DNA of 9,042 nucleotides, taken from NCBI GenBank assembly GCA_022561525.1, contig JADFRB010000047.1, positions 1-9,042 of the forward strand. The letters run 5' to 3'. The translations under genes were made by a program, and so were the position numbers. Below are positions 1-6,368 of this stretch, piece by piece. The notes below the pieces were generated by a model. That model had not been told where the DNA came from. It saw only the letters and a program-made list of their open reading frames with translations, and ran no database searches. Each line of letters opens with the position of its first letter. Position 1 is the stretch's first letter. The stretch comes from Nitrospinota bacterium (lineage in GTDB: Bacteria > Nitrospirota > Nitrospiria > Nitrospirales > UBA8639).

Positions 1-1492
1 GAACCACATACCCGGCTATTTCTTCGCCGTAAAAGCGGTTTTCGAATGGCACGGCCATCGCGAATTTGACTGAAGGATGTCCCCGGAGGACCTCATCGAT
101 TTCCAGCGGAGAAATATTCACGCCTCCACGAATAATCAGTTCCTTGATCCTTCCCGAAATAAAGAAAAATGGACGGCCCTGCTGATCCCGCACAAGAAAT
201 CCTTCGTCTCCCGAGCGGAACCAACCCCATTGAAACGCAGCCTCGTTTGCATCCGGGCGCTTGAGGTATCCAGAGCAAATCGTTTGGCCTCGAATGCAGA
301 TCTCCCCTCTTATTCCTTCTGGGACTGAGTGCCCTTGCCCATCCAGGATGGTCATTTCATTGTGGTGAATAGGCACGCCAATGGAGGGAAACTCATAGTG
401 GGTCAGCCAATGATGGTGTTCCTCGGCAGATAAGTCATTTGGCAAAAAACAAGAGTAACACGTGGTTTCTGACAGTCCATAGCCATGGCGAATAGGAACC
501 TGGAAGTGTTTTTCGAAGCGTGTCGCTGTTTCTTTTAATAATGGCCCTGCACCGCAAATCAGCCCGCGAAATCCATTCAATTGAGAAGGTGACCAATCTG
601 TCCCGGATTCGAGTAAGAATTCCAACAGTGTGGGTACCACACTGGCACACACCACATGTTCCTCTTGCACTCGTGACCAAAATAAACCCGACTTGAATTT
701 TTTGTTGAGGACGGCTTTCCCTCGGAAGTAGAACGGGGTGATCAGGGTGACGACGATACCATTCACGTGGTGAATCGGGAGGACGCACATGAGACAATCA
801 CCTTGCCCAAATCCGTGCCATTGGGTAATGGCGTCGGCATCGATGAGAAGATTTTCCATGGTGAGTATGACGCCCTTTGGGGGGCCTGTTGTTCCGGAGG
901 TGTAAATGATGAGCGCTTCATCTTGTAAGCAGCCTTCCCCATTCGTGGAAGTGGGTTTCGCGTGAGAGAGATGCTGGGTCAGTTCGCAACGATGCGGGTC
1001 ATCCGAAACCAAGACAGCCTCTCGAAGACTTGGAATATCATCGACACATTCCTGAATTTCATCGAAGGCATCACACCAACACAACACGACCGAAGCCTCG
1101 GAATGCTCGAGGATGTATCGTTTTTTGTCAGAAGACTCGGCAATGTTGATGGGCACGACCGTGATCCCTAACGCCCAGGCGGCAAAATAAATGAGGACGG
1201 TTTGGTCATGATTGAATAACACCGTGGCAAGACGATCCCCTCGCTTGATCCTCAGTCGATCACGGAGAACCGAGGCCATTTTTGCTACTGCCTCGCCAAA
1301 TTCCCCATAGGTGTAGGTTCGGTGGACCGACTGATCATCGTCGTGGTAACTCAAAAATGTGTGTTGCGAAAGTTGTAGATCGTGAACTCGTTCGTAGAAC
1401 AGACCAGAGAAAGAGGAAAAGGGAAACTGGTGAGGTGGCGTACAACTTTGATGCGCTTCGATGATGCTGTCCTCAATGGTGGTTGAGGTCAT
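1..1492 (-). CDS. AMP-forming acyl-CoA synthetase / ligase (3' end beyond the window)
   Basis: Adenylate-forming enzyme expected to activate a carboxylic acid with ATP and load it onto CoA in the cytoplasm. About 497 codons read without interruption from an ATG at 1492-1490; the C-terminus lies past the left edge. Visible motifs: P-loop YTSGTTGPPKG (residues 197-207), LPIHHVNG in the mid-region, GYGLSETT (337-344), WFRSGDEG with Asp429, and SGRIKELIIRGG (446 onward), which begins the hinge and C-terminal lid. The lid lysine (A10 motif) would fall outside the window, so only a few dozen residues should be missing from a family of about 500-550. The ATG overlaps the stop of the upstream oxidase gene (TGATG), with a GGAGGGGGAG purine tract just before it, which suggests translational coupling. 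The substrate cannot be read from sequence. It is too short to be a typical acetoacetyl-CoA synthetase, so it is not the obvious consumer of the acetoacetate made by the divergent operon. The family call is firm; substrate and pathway are unknown. Confidence 0.93.
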   Translation of the reverse strand, partial: MTSTTIEDSIIEAHQSCTPPHQFPFSSFSGLFYERVHDLQLSQHTFLSYHDDDQSVHRTYTYGEFGEAVAKMASVLRDRLRIKRGDRLATVLFNHDQTVLIYFAAWALGITVVPINIAESSDKKRYILEHSEASVVLCWCDAFDEIQECVDDIPSLREAVLVSDDPHRCELTQHLSHAKPTSTNGEGCLQDEALIIYTSGTTGPPKGVILTMENLLIDADAITQWHGFGQGDCLMCVLPIHHVNGIVVTLITPFYFRGKAVLNKKFKSGLFWSRVQEEHVVCASVVPTLLEFLLESGTDWSPSQLNGFRGLICGAGPLLKETATRFEKHFQVPIRHGYGLSETTCYSCFLPNDLSAEEHHHWLTHYEFPSIGVPIHHNEMTILDGQGHSVPEGIRGEICIRGQTICSGYLKRPDANEAAFQWGWFRSGDEGFLVRDQQGRPFFFISGRIKELIIRGGVNISPLEIDEVLRGHPSVKFAMAVPFENRFYGEEIAGYVV

Positions 1493-2250
1493 CACGCTCC
1501 CCCTCCAGTTGCAACGCCTATTTGAGTGGGAGAGGAATTGCCGATTATCGTTTCCCGATTCCGTTCCAATCCCATCCAAAATCCTTCGAGATAATCCAAC
1601 ACTTTTTTGACTCCATGGGAAAAGTTGGTTTCCTCGTCGGCTGATAAGGCTCCATGAGAAGACGAATGGTCTTCCATAGCGGAAACAGCTTTCTCCATGG
1701 CATCCTCGTGCGTTGACTCCAGTTCCCGATGAAAGGTGAAATATTCCATGTCCATATGAGGGTACCGGGAGCGTTTGAGCACCAGCAGCCCGGGCAGCAA
1801 ATGATCCCACATCGTAATGGCCATGTTTTCCAAACCGAACGATGCGCCTAAGGCCTGTTCGTGGTTGCCGCTGCTATACAGCATTTCCATTCCTTCGATG
1901 TAGGCTTTGGTCGATGGCATCATGGGTCGGGTGAGGGCTTCTTGGATGGAAATGCCGACTGACGTGAGAAACCTTCGATACAACAGCTCATGGCGATGTT
2001 CCGGATTCCCATCGCCTAATTCGGAATAGAGCACTCGGGTGAGTTCTTCGGCAATGGCTTCGTCCTCCGTGTTGACTAATTGCGAAACGAGGATTTTGGG
2101 GAAAAACCGAGCGAAGCTATAAAATTCAATGGCAAAGTCTTGAAGTTCAGGATCGGATAATTCGCCCGTTTGGAAACGAATCAGGTACGGATTATTAATG
2201 GCTCCATGTTTAAGGACGAAGTTCCGCTTGTCTTGGTAAAGACCTGACAT
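1492..2250 (-). CDS. Heme-oxygenase-like diiron oxidase (HDO; TenA/PqqC/CADD-like fold)
   Basis: Predicted all-helical, non-heme diiron oxygenase of the superfamily that includes CADD, UndA, BesC and the SznF central domain. It is 252 aa from the ATG at 2250. The ligand set is complete and correctly spaced: Glu77 (in SELGDGNPEHRH), His87, Glu141 (SFGLENM), then His174-x3-Glu178-x2-His181 (FHRELESTHED). Glu178 replaces the commoner Asp. These positions nearly match the ligands I recall for Chlamydia CADD (81, 88, 142, 174, 178, 181). A Tyr22 aligns near CADD's sacrificial Tyr27. CADD Tyr43 corresponds to Phe here, and CADD Lys152 has no counterpart, so p-aminobenzoate synthase activity is not supported. 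The start was chosen because AGGAGG (2261-2256) sits five bases before ATG 2250; the earlier in-frame GTG at 2256 overlaps that ribosome site. No signal peptide or membrane segment is seen. It is first in a two-gene unit with the acyl-CoA synthetase, so its substrate or product may be a carboxylic acid (inference). A simple TenA hydrolase is less likely given the metal ligands. Confidence 0.85.
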   Translation of the reverse strand: MSGLYQDKRNFVLKHGAINNPYLIRFQTGELSDPELQDFAIEFYSFARFFPKILVSQLVNTEDEAIAEELTRVLYSELGDGNPEHRHELLYRRFLTSVGISIQEALTRPMMPSTKAYIEGMEMLYSSGNHEQALGASFGLENMAITMWDHLLPGLLVLKRSRYPHMDMEYFTFHRELESTHEDAMEKAVSAMEDHSSSHGALSADEETNFSHGVKKVLDYLEGFWMGLERNRETIIGNSSPTQIGVATGGGA

Positions 2251-2255
2251 AGTCA

Positions 2256-2261
2256 CCTCCT
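2256..2261 (-). promoter_or_regulatory. Ribosome binding site deciding the HDO start
   Basis: A perfect AGGAGG on the minus strand, five bases before ATG 2250. The competing in-frame GTG at 2256-2254 uses the last G of this site as its own first base, so it cannot be served by it. This removes two residues from the longest possible frame. Confidence 0.8.
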
Positions 2262-2301
2262 CGGTCCTGAAGAGATCCTTCTTTATTGGCTACTTTTTTG
2301 A

Positions 2302-2331
2302 GGGGCCTTCTTGGCCTGCCAAGAAAGGCCC
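2302..2331 (-). other. Strong leader hairpin upstream of the HDO gene
   Basis: The arms at 2302-2314 and 2319-2331 pair as seven inner base pairs, a one-base bulge and five to six G/C-rich outer pairs around a four-base loop. It lies about 50 bases before the HDO start on that gene's coding strand, so it would probably be in the 5' leader of the oxidase/ligase transcript. It is not a classical intrinsic terminator in either direction: the minus strand continues into an A-run (CTCAAAAAAG), and on the plus strand the T-run precedes the hairpin. Possible roles are mRNA stabilisation, a protein-binding site, or a remnant repeat. Confidence 0.55.
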
Positions 2332-2778
2332 TGAGAGCCACTTTGGTTTCAGGATGTCTTGAAAACTCGCCAAATTGGTATTCCCCACCCTAGGCCTTGC
2401 CATTATGTATAATTTCGGTTTTATTATATTAATAATAAATTTTATTTATTATATCATTTTTTTCAATATATTGATCAATAATACTATGTTTTAGGCTGTT
2501 TCTGCTTATTATAAATAATTACTCTAAATTTAACGATTGCAATACCCGATAAAAAATTATAAACTTTTATTAAACAATTATAATATATTATTATCACGAG
2601 AATCTACCAGTCGCAACAGTTTTTTCTATGACAGATTGGTGAGGACTCGGGCAATTACGTAAGATAGTTGCCTGGCCAAGGCCACCTCATCATGGATTGC
2701 ACCACACGCTCGACGAAGGAAAGACAGCACCCAGGTTGGGATGAGTTACGACAGAACACATAATGAGGAGGTAGGCGT

Positions 2779-3351
2779 ATGGCAGGTACACTCGGCATTG
2801 ATCACATAACGCTTTGCGTTCCTGATCTTGGGGCGGCGGAGTTCCTATTCAATCAGGTGCTCGGGTTTCACACTATTTGGTCTGCTCAGGATGTAGGGAC
2901 GGAAAAATCCAGCATGGATACTCTTGTGGTCCAACGGGATAGCATCAAAGTCGCGTTGATGCAGGGCAATGACAAACAAGAAAAGTCACAAATCACAGAC
3001 TTTGTTGAACGATATGGTCCGGGGGTTCAGCACGTGGCCATCGAAGTCGATGATATCGAGGCTGTGTCCAAGGAGTGGGAGGATCATGGGGTGAAATTTT
3101 CTGGGCCAATCAAGGAGGGGAAAGATGGTTTTGGGCCCCTGAGACAACGATTTACTTGTCCCCTCTTTCCCGGCAGTGGAGTGTTTTTTGAACTCACTCA
3201 ACGTCAACATGGGGAAGAAACATCGCGGACGTTTGTCAAAGGAACCGTGGAATCCTTGTATCGTGATATCGAAAAGCAGCAATCAGCCGGAGTTGAAGAT
3301 ACTATCATTGACTATAGTCGCCAGCATCAATGTGTGGATAATGGGAAATAG
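2779..3351 (+). CDS. Single-domain 4-hydroxyphenylpyruvate dioxygenase-like protein (VOC fold)
   Basis: Predicted Fe(II) dioxygenase making homogentisate from 4-hydroxyphenylpyruvate; the activity is inferred from motifs and operon position. At 190 aa it is about half the usual 350-400 aa of HPPD and matches only the C-terminal catalytic half. IDHITLCV supplies His9. SQITDFVERYGPGVQHVAIEV carries the hallmark SQI and GVQH segment with His85. FFELTQR supplies Glu138. These are the three metal ligands. The tail (FVKGTVESLYRDIEKQQ) resembles the C-terminal gating helix of HPPD. The His9-His85 gap is near the HPPD value, while His85-Glu138 is shorter by about 30 residues than in Pseudomonas HPPD, so a loop of that module is trimmed. 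A strong GAGGAGGT ends seven bases before ATG 2779. It is the first gene of the operon, 15 bases before homogentisate dioxygenase. It could instead be another VOC enzyme, such as a hydroxymandelate synthase relative, but the downstream genes favour homogentisate formation. Confidence 0.8.
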   Translation: MAGTLGIDHITLCVPDLGAAEFLFNQVLGFHTIWSAQDVGTEKSSMDTLVVQRDSIKVALMQGNDKQEKSQITDFVERYGPGVQHVAIEVDDIEAVSKEWEDHGVKFSGPIKEGKDGFGPLRQRFTCPLFPGSGVFFELTQRQHGEETSRTFVKGTVESLYRDIEKQQSAGVEDTIIDYSRQHQCVDNGK

Positions 3352-3366
3352 GACCAGGAGGGAAAT

Positions 3367-4491
3367 ATGTACCTTGTAAAACGGGGTTCCCCCCCGAATC
3401 AAGCTCATGTTGATATTCCTGATGGACTTCATGAGGAAGAACATGGCCGGATGGGGTTTACGGGTCGGGTGTCTCATCTGTACCGGTCCCATCCTCCCAC
3501 CAATTGGATCCGAATTGATGGTCCCTGCCGCCCCCGAGCCTTTTCATGCAGCGAACTTCTAACTCCCGATCTTCGCTCGGACGATGATCGTCCCTTGGAG
3601 ATCCTCCGAAGTTCCGATGTCCGGGTTTTCATTTCCCGTCGAGCCCACACCATGCCCTTTTGGTTTCGCAATGCGGATGGAGACGAGCTGCATTTTATCC
3701 ATAAAGGTCACGGTGGGTATGAAACCGATTATGGCTATCTTTCCTATGGACCAGGTGATTATATCCTACTGCCTAAAGGAACCACCTATCGCATTGTGGT
3801 CGAAGAAGGCCCAGGCCTTTCGCTGATTGTTGAAACGCCCGATCCCATTTCCCTGCCGGAGCGAGGCCTGCTTGGGCAACATGCCTTGTTTGATCCAGGA
3901 GTGCTCACTGTTCCTGAACCCTTCGCCACTAGCCAAACCCAAGATGAATACGAGGTCAGAATTAAACGCGATGGCACGTATACCCGGGTCTTTTACGCTT
4001 TTAATCCTTTGGACGTCGTGTCGTGGAAAGGTGATTTGTGGCCCACCAAACTCAACATCAAAGATTTTCGGCCTGTCACCAGTCCAGGGTATCACCTTCC
4101 TCCCAGCGTTCATGCGACATTTCAGGCTGGCGGCCAAGCTGCTGGCCAAGCTGCTGGAATGATCATTTCCACCTTTGCGCCAAGGCCCCTGGAAACTGAT
4201 CCTCTAGCGTTAAAAGTTCCTTTTTATCATCGGAATATCGATTACGATGAAGTGTTGTTTTATCACGAGGGAGACTTTTTTAGTCGATCCGGGATTAAGC
4301 CAGGAGCACTCACCCTCCATCCCCAGGGCATTCATCATGGGCCGCATCCTGCCGCCGTGGCCGCGAGCAAAACGAAGACGCACACCAATGAAGTCGCGGT
4401 GATGGTGGAATCACGCCACCCATTTCAAGTGCTTCTTGAAGCGGAAACCGTTGAATTGAAAGATTATCCTTTAAGTTGGAGCCAGCCATGA
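3367..4491 (+). CDS. hmgA: Homogentisate 1,2-dioxygenase
   Basis: Cytoplasmic cupin-fold Fe(II) enzyme that opens the ring of homogentisate to maleylacetoacetate. It is 374 aa, shorter than the roughly 430-445 aa of animal and Pseudomonas enzymes but consistent with compact bacterial forms. The family core is clear: DVVSWKGDLWPTKLNIKDF, then VPFYHRNIDYDE, then GALTLHPQGIHHGPHP. His288, Glu295 and His324 correspond to the metal ligands of the human enzyme (His335, Glu341, His371 from memory). His318 sits six residues before His324, as His365 does before His371. AGGAGGG at 3356-3362 precedes ATG 3367 by four bases. The stop overlaps the next start as ATGA, so translation of the hydrolase is probably coupled. 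An odd point is a perfect 12-base in-frame duplication near residues 256-264. Together with its neighbours it places the operon in tyrosine/phenylalanine breakdown. Confidence 0.93.
   Translation: MYLVKRGSPPNQAHVDIPDGLHEEEHGRMGFTGRVSHLYRSHPPTNWIRIDGPCRPRAFSCSELLTPDLRSDDDRPLEILRSSDVRVFISRRAHTMPFWFRNADGDELHFIHKGHGGYETDYGYLSYGPGDYILLPKGTTYRIVVEEGPGLSLIVETPDPISLPERGLLGQHALFDPGVLTVPEPFATSQTQDEYEVRIKRDGTYTRVFYAFNPLDVVSWKGDLWPTKLNIKDFRPVTSPGYHLPPSVHATFQAGGQAAGQAAGMIISTFAPRPLETDPLALKVPFYHRNIDYDEVLFYHEGDFFSRSGIKPGALTLHPQGIHHGPHPAAVAASKTKTHTNEVAVMVESRHPFQVLLEAETVELKDYPLSWSQP
4132..4157 (+). repeat. 12-bp in-frame tandem duplication inside hmgA
   Basis: The unit GGCCAAGCTGCT occurs twice back to back (4132-4143 and 4144-4155), followed by GG that begins a third copy. 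It encodes GQAAGQAAG (residues 256-264), between the conserved VHATFQ and IISTFAPRP segments. The frame is preserved. It may be a strain-level slippage product in a surface loop. Confidence 0.9.
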
Positions 4492-5471
4492 AACTTGTCA
4501 CCTTCCAAGTGTCCACGCCAGTCGGAAAGTTTGCCCGTGTTGGAGCGTGCTTCAATGACACCATTGTCGATTTAAACATGGCGTATACGCGCATGCTGTC
4601 CGATCAAAAAGAAGCCCAATCGTACCGAATGGCCCAAGCTGGAGTCCCCTCCACCATGATGGAACTGCTGGAGGGAGGACATTCGGCAATGGATCGGGCA
4701 CGCACGGCTTTTCAGTATGTCACCGGAGAAGGCGAAGCCCGGCAGGGGCCGGAGGGGGAAACGATTATCTATCCGGTTCAAAGTATTCGTCTGTTAGCTC
4801 CACTTAATCATGTGCCGATGCTCCGCGATTTCATTGCCTTTGAAGATCACATCGCGGCGACCTCAAAACGACGTGGCCAGCCTATCCCTCCCGAGTGGTA
4901 TATCGCCCCGGTGTACTACAAAGGCAATCCCCACACCATCCTAGGCCCAGATGAGGAACTACCATGGCCTCTCAACACGGAAAAATTGGATTATGAGCTG
5001 GAGTTAGCCTGTGTGATCGGCCGAACCGGAAGGGATATTCCAAAGGACGAAGCAGATCAGTATATCGCGGGGTACACCATCATGAACGATTTCAGCGCCC
5101 GCGATGTTCAATTTCAAGAAATGGCCTGTCGGTTAGGACCGGCGAAGGGAAAAGATTTTGGCACGGTCTTGGGGCCATGTCTCATCACCCCTGATGAAAT
5201 CCCCAATATCAACGACCTTACCATGATCGCGCGGATCAATGGAGAAGTGTGGTCCGAGGGAAAATTTGGAAGCATTCATTGGTCATTCTCGCAGATGATT
5301 CAACATGTCTCGCGAGGGGAGACCATATATCCGGGAGAGGTGTTTGGTTCTGGAACCGTCGGTGGCGGCTGTGGGCTGGAATTGAATCAATTCTTGAAAC
5401 CTGGAGATCTTGTCGAGTTGGAGATTCAACCAATTGGAATATTGCGAACTCCTGTCGCCAAGGAACAATGA
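4488..5471 (+). CDS. Fumarylacetoacetate hydrolase family protein (fumarylacetoacetase-like)
   Basis: Predicted C-C hydrolase completing the homogentisate route by splitting fumarylacetoacetate (or maleylacetoacetate) into fumarate (or maleate) and acetoacetate. It is 327 aa from ATG 4488. Key residues match fumarylacetoacetase: Asp114 and His121 in LRDFIAFEDH (same seven-residue spacing as Asp126/His133 of the mammalian enzyme), Glu170 and Glu172 in LDYELELACVIGR, and Asp201 in MNDFSARDVQ, forming the divalent-metal site and general base. YYKG and the GKDFGTVLGP segment also fit. The start was chosen because ATG 4488 overlaps the hmgA stop as ATGA and has GGAG at 4478-4481; the in-frame ATG at 4476 would lie upstream of that ribosome site. 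It is last in the tight three-gene operon, followed by a 129-bp gap with a heptad-repeat element. The wider family includes 2-keto-4-pentenoate hydratase and OHED isomerase types, but context favours fumarylacetoacetase. Maleylacetoacetate isomerase is not in the window. Confidence 0.9.
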   Translation: MKLVTFQVSTPVGKFARVGACFNDTIVDLNMAYTRMLSDQKEAQSYRMAQAGVPSTMMELLEGGHSAMDRARTAFQYVTGEGEARQGPEGETIIYPVQSIRLLAPLNHVPMLRDFIAFEDHIAATSKRRGQPIPPEWYIAPVYYKGNPHTILGPDEELPWPLNTEKLDYELELACVIGRTGRDIPKDEADQYIAGYTIMNDFSARDVQFQEMACRLGPAKGKDFGTVLGPCLITPDEIPNINDLTMIARINGEVWSEGKFGSIHWSFSQMIQHVSRGETIYPGEVFGSGTVGGGCGLELNQFLKPGDLVELEIQPIGILRTPVAKEQ

Positions 5472-5477
5472 AAAGAC

Positions 5478-5585
5478 GTGATGTGTGAAGCATGAGGCGT
5501 AAGGCGTGATCCGTAATGCGTGAAAAATTCTTTATTTTTTCGCATCACGCTTCACGTATTACGCTTCACGATCTTTTCGCTTCAC
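5478..5585. repeat. Heptad inverted-repeat element A (hydrolase / PRTase-like gap)
   Basis: Left arm: seven heptamers in direct succession from 5478 to 5526 (GTGATGT, GTGAAGC, ATGAGGC, GTAAGGC, GTGATCC, GTAATGC, GTGAAAA). After an A/T-rich spacer (5527-5541) come inverted heptamers: GCATCAC, GCTTCAC, GTATTAC, GCTTCAC (5542-5569) and one more GCTTCAC at 5579-5585. The consensus is GTRANGC. The arms can pair imperfectly over about 30 bases, giving a long stem with an A/T loop. It fills most of the 129-bp gap and may act as a terminator or mRNA stabiliser for the operon upstream (inference). Confidence 0.85.
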
Positions 5586-5600
5586 GTCCGAAAGGAAACC

Positions 5601-6368
5601 GTGCATACCCTGGCTTCCCCTGAAAAGAGGCTGGCTCAAGTCATCGACGATCATCGATTACTGTATGCTGACCCCACTGTCGAGACGAAGCTCCGACAGC
5701 TGATTGATGTATCACCTCATTCTTTTTTAACCGAGAGTGAGCTGATCGAGCTGTTTCGCCGGACACAATCAATCTTTTTCAATACCCATCTCGAAGTGGC
5801 TTCTGGTCACCATACAGGTACGTATCTTCGGTTTGAATCGATTGCTCATTTTCCTAACCGGATGGACATCATTGTGCAGGACATGGCCAATTGGGTGTCC
5901 AAGTTAGACAAGGAACAGAAAGTCCATGGCATCATGGTGCCCAATTCTGATGCGAGATTGTTGGCGGAAGGAATTGCAAACAGACTGAAAAATCAAGTTC
6001 CCCTACGTGTTGTCCCAGCCCCCTTTGATCCCACAACTGGAAGAATTGGGACCGATGTGCCACCTGAAAACATTCAGAAAGGTGAGCACTTCATCGCATT
6101 CAATGATGTCACCGCTCGTGGCAACTGCGTCAACAAGCTTGGCCAAATTGTCACCGATCGTGGGGGGACAGTCGTGGGCATGATGGTCTTCGCGAGACGA
6201 GACAGCGGTCAGTTTCCTTTCATGGATGAGCTTGCAGCTCAATACCCGTTTTATTATAGCGTCGGTTTAGACATGCCCCAATGGGAGCAATCAGAGTGCC
6301 CGTTGTGCCGTTCTGGTGAGGAATTGTTGAGTTGGCGTGATATGCCGTTGTTAAGGCGTGAAGCGTAA
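5601..6368 (+). CDS. Phosphoribosyltransferase-like protein with atypical PRPP loop
   Basis: 255 aa from a GTG at 5601. The central part has the type I PRTase layout: IMVPNSDARLLAEGIA around residue 115, a VPAPFD strand and loop, then HFIAFNDVTARGNC with Asn168-Asp169 in the PRPP-binding position, followed by DRGGTVVGMMVFARRD. Compared with the usual loop (acidic-acidic, then two aliphatic or small residues and T/S-rich turns), it has Asn for the first acid, Thr171 for an aliphatic residue and Cys176 for the terminal Thr/Ser. The C-terminus has SECPLCRSGEELL (Cys233, Cys236), a two-cysteine knuckle I recall from some orotate-PRTase-like proteins. GTG 5601 is preferred because AAAGGA lies just upstream and every earlier start, such as ATG 5520, sits inside a heptad-repeat element. 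The last residues (RREA) and the TAA stop lie in the next heptad element. The substrate is unknown; a link to the homogentisate operon is only positional. It may be a regulatory or degenerate PRTase. Confidence 0.7.
   Translation: MHTLASPEKRLAQVIDDHRLLYADPTVETKLRQLIDVSPHSFLTESELIELFRRTQSIFFNTHLEVASGHHTGTYLRFESIAHFPNRMDIIVQDMANWVSKLDKEQKVHGIMVPNSDARLLAEGIANRLKNQVPLRVVPAPFDPTTGRIGTDVPPENIQKGEHFIAFNDVTARGNCVNKLGQIVTDRGGTVVGMMVFARRDSGQFPFMDELAAQYPFYYSVGLDMPQWEQSECPLCRSGEELLSWRDMPLLRREA

Larger units (their letters stand above)
2251..2778. other. Divergent intergenic region with an extremely A/T-rich core
   Basis: This 528-bp gap separates the leftward oxidase/ligase unit from the rightward homogentisate operon and should hold both promoters. 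No credible gene lies in it. Its core, 2401-2600, is about 17% G+C by hand count (34 of 200), far below the flanking genes. It contains runs of TTTATTA/TATTATA words and a small inverted repeat at 2432-2452 (ATAATAAA, 5-base loop, TTTATTAT). A perfect TATAAT occurs on the plus strand at 2579-2584 and another at 2408-2413, but neither has a convincing -35 at normal spacing, so no promoter is called. Plausible readings are a UP-element-rich promoter zone, a binding site for an A/T-preferring nucleoid protein, or a foreign insertion scar. Confidence 0.75.

Noticed and set aside
435..797. 120-aa minus-strand frame
   Set aside because: It overlaps the acyl-CoA synthetase on the same strand in another frame, and the synthetase frame has all the conserved motifs.
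1..1492. Acetoacetyl-CoA synthetase serving the acetoacetate product of the homogentisate route
   Set aside because: That enzyme is usually about 650 aa; the spacing of motifs here fits the shorter general acyl-CoA ligase type.
1492..2250. p-Aminobenzoate synthase (CADD orthologue)
   Set aside because: The metal site fits, but the amino-donor lysine and one key tyrosine of CADD have no equivalent.
2254..2256. GTG start for the HDO gene
   Set aside because: It overlaps the AGGAGG ribosome site that correctly serves ATG 2250.
2302..2331. Intrinsic terminator
   Set aside because: The stem is strong but neither strand has a T-run after it.
2408..2413. Promoter -10 box TATAAT (also 2579-2584)
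   Set aside because: No -35 at 16-18 bases, and such words are expected by chance in a region of about 17% G+C.
4476..4478. ATG start for the fumarylacetoacetase-like gene
   Set aside because: It lies upstream of the GGAG and of the ATGA overlap that together place the start at 4488.
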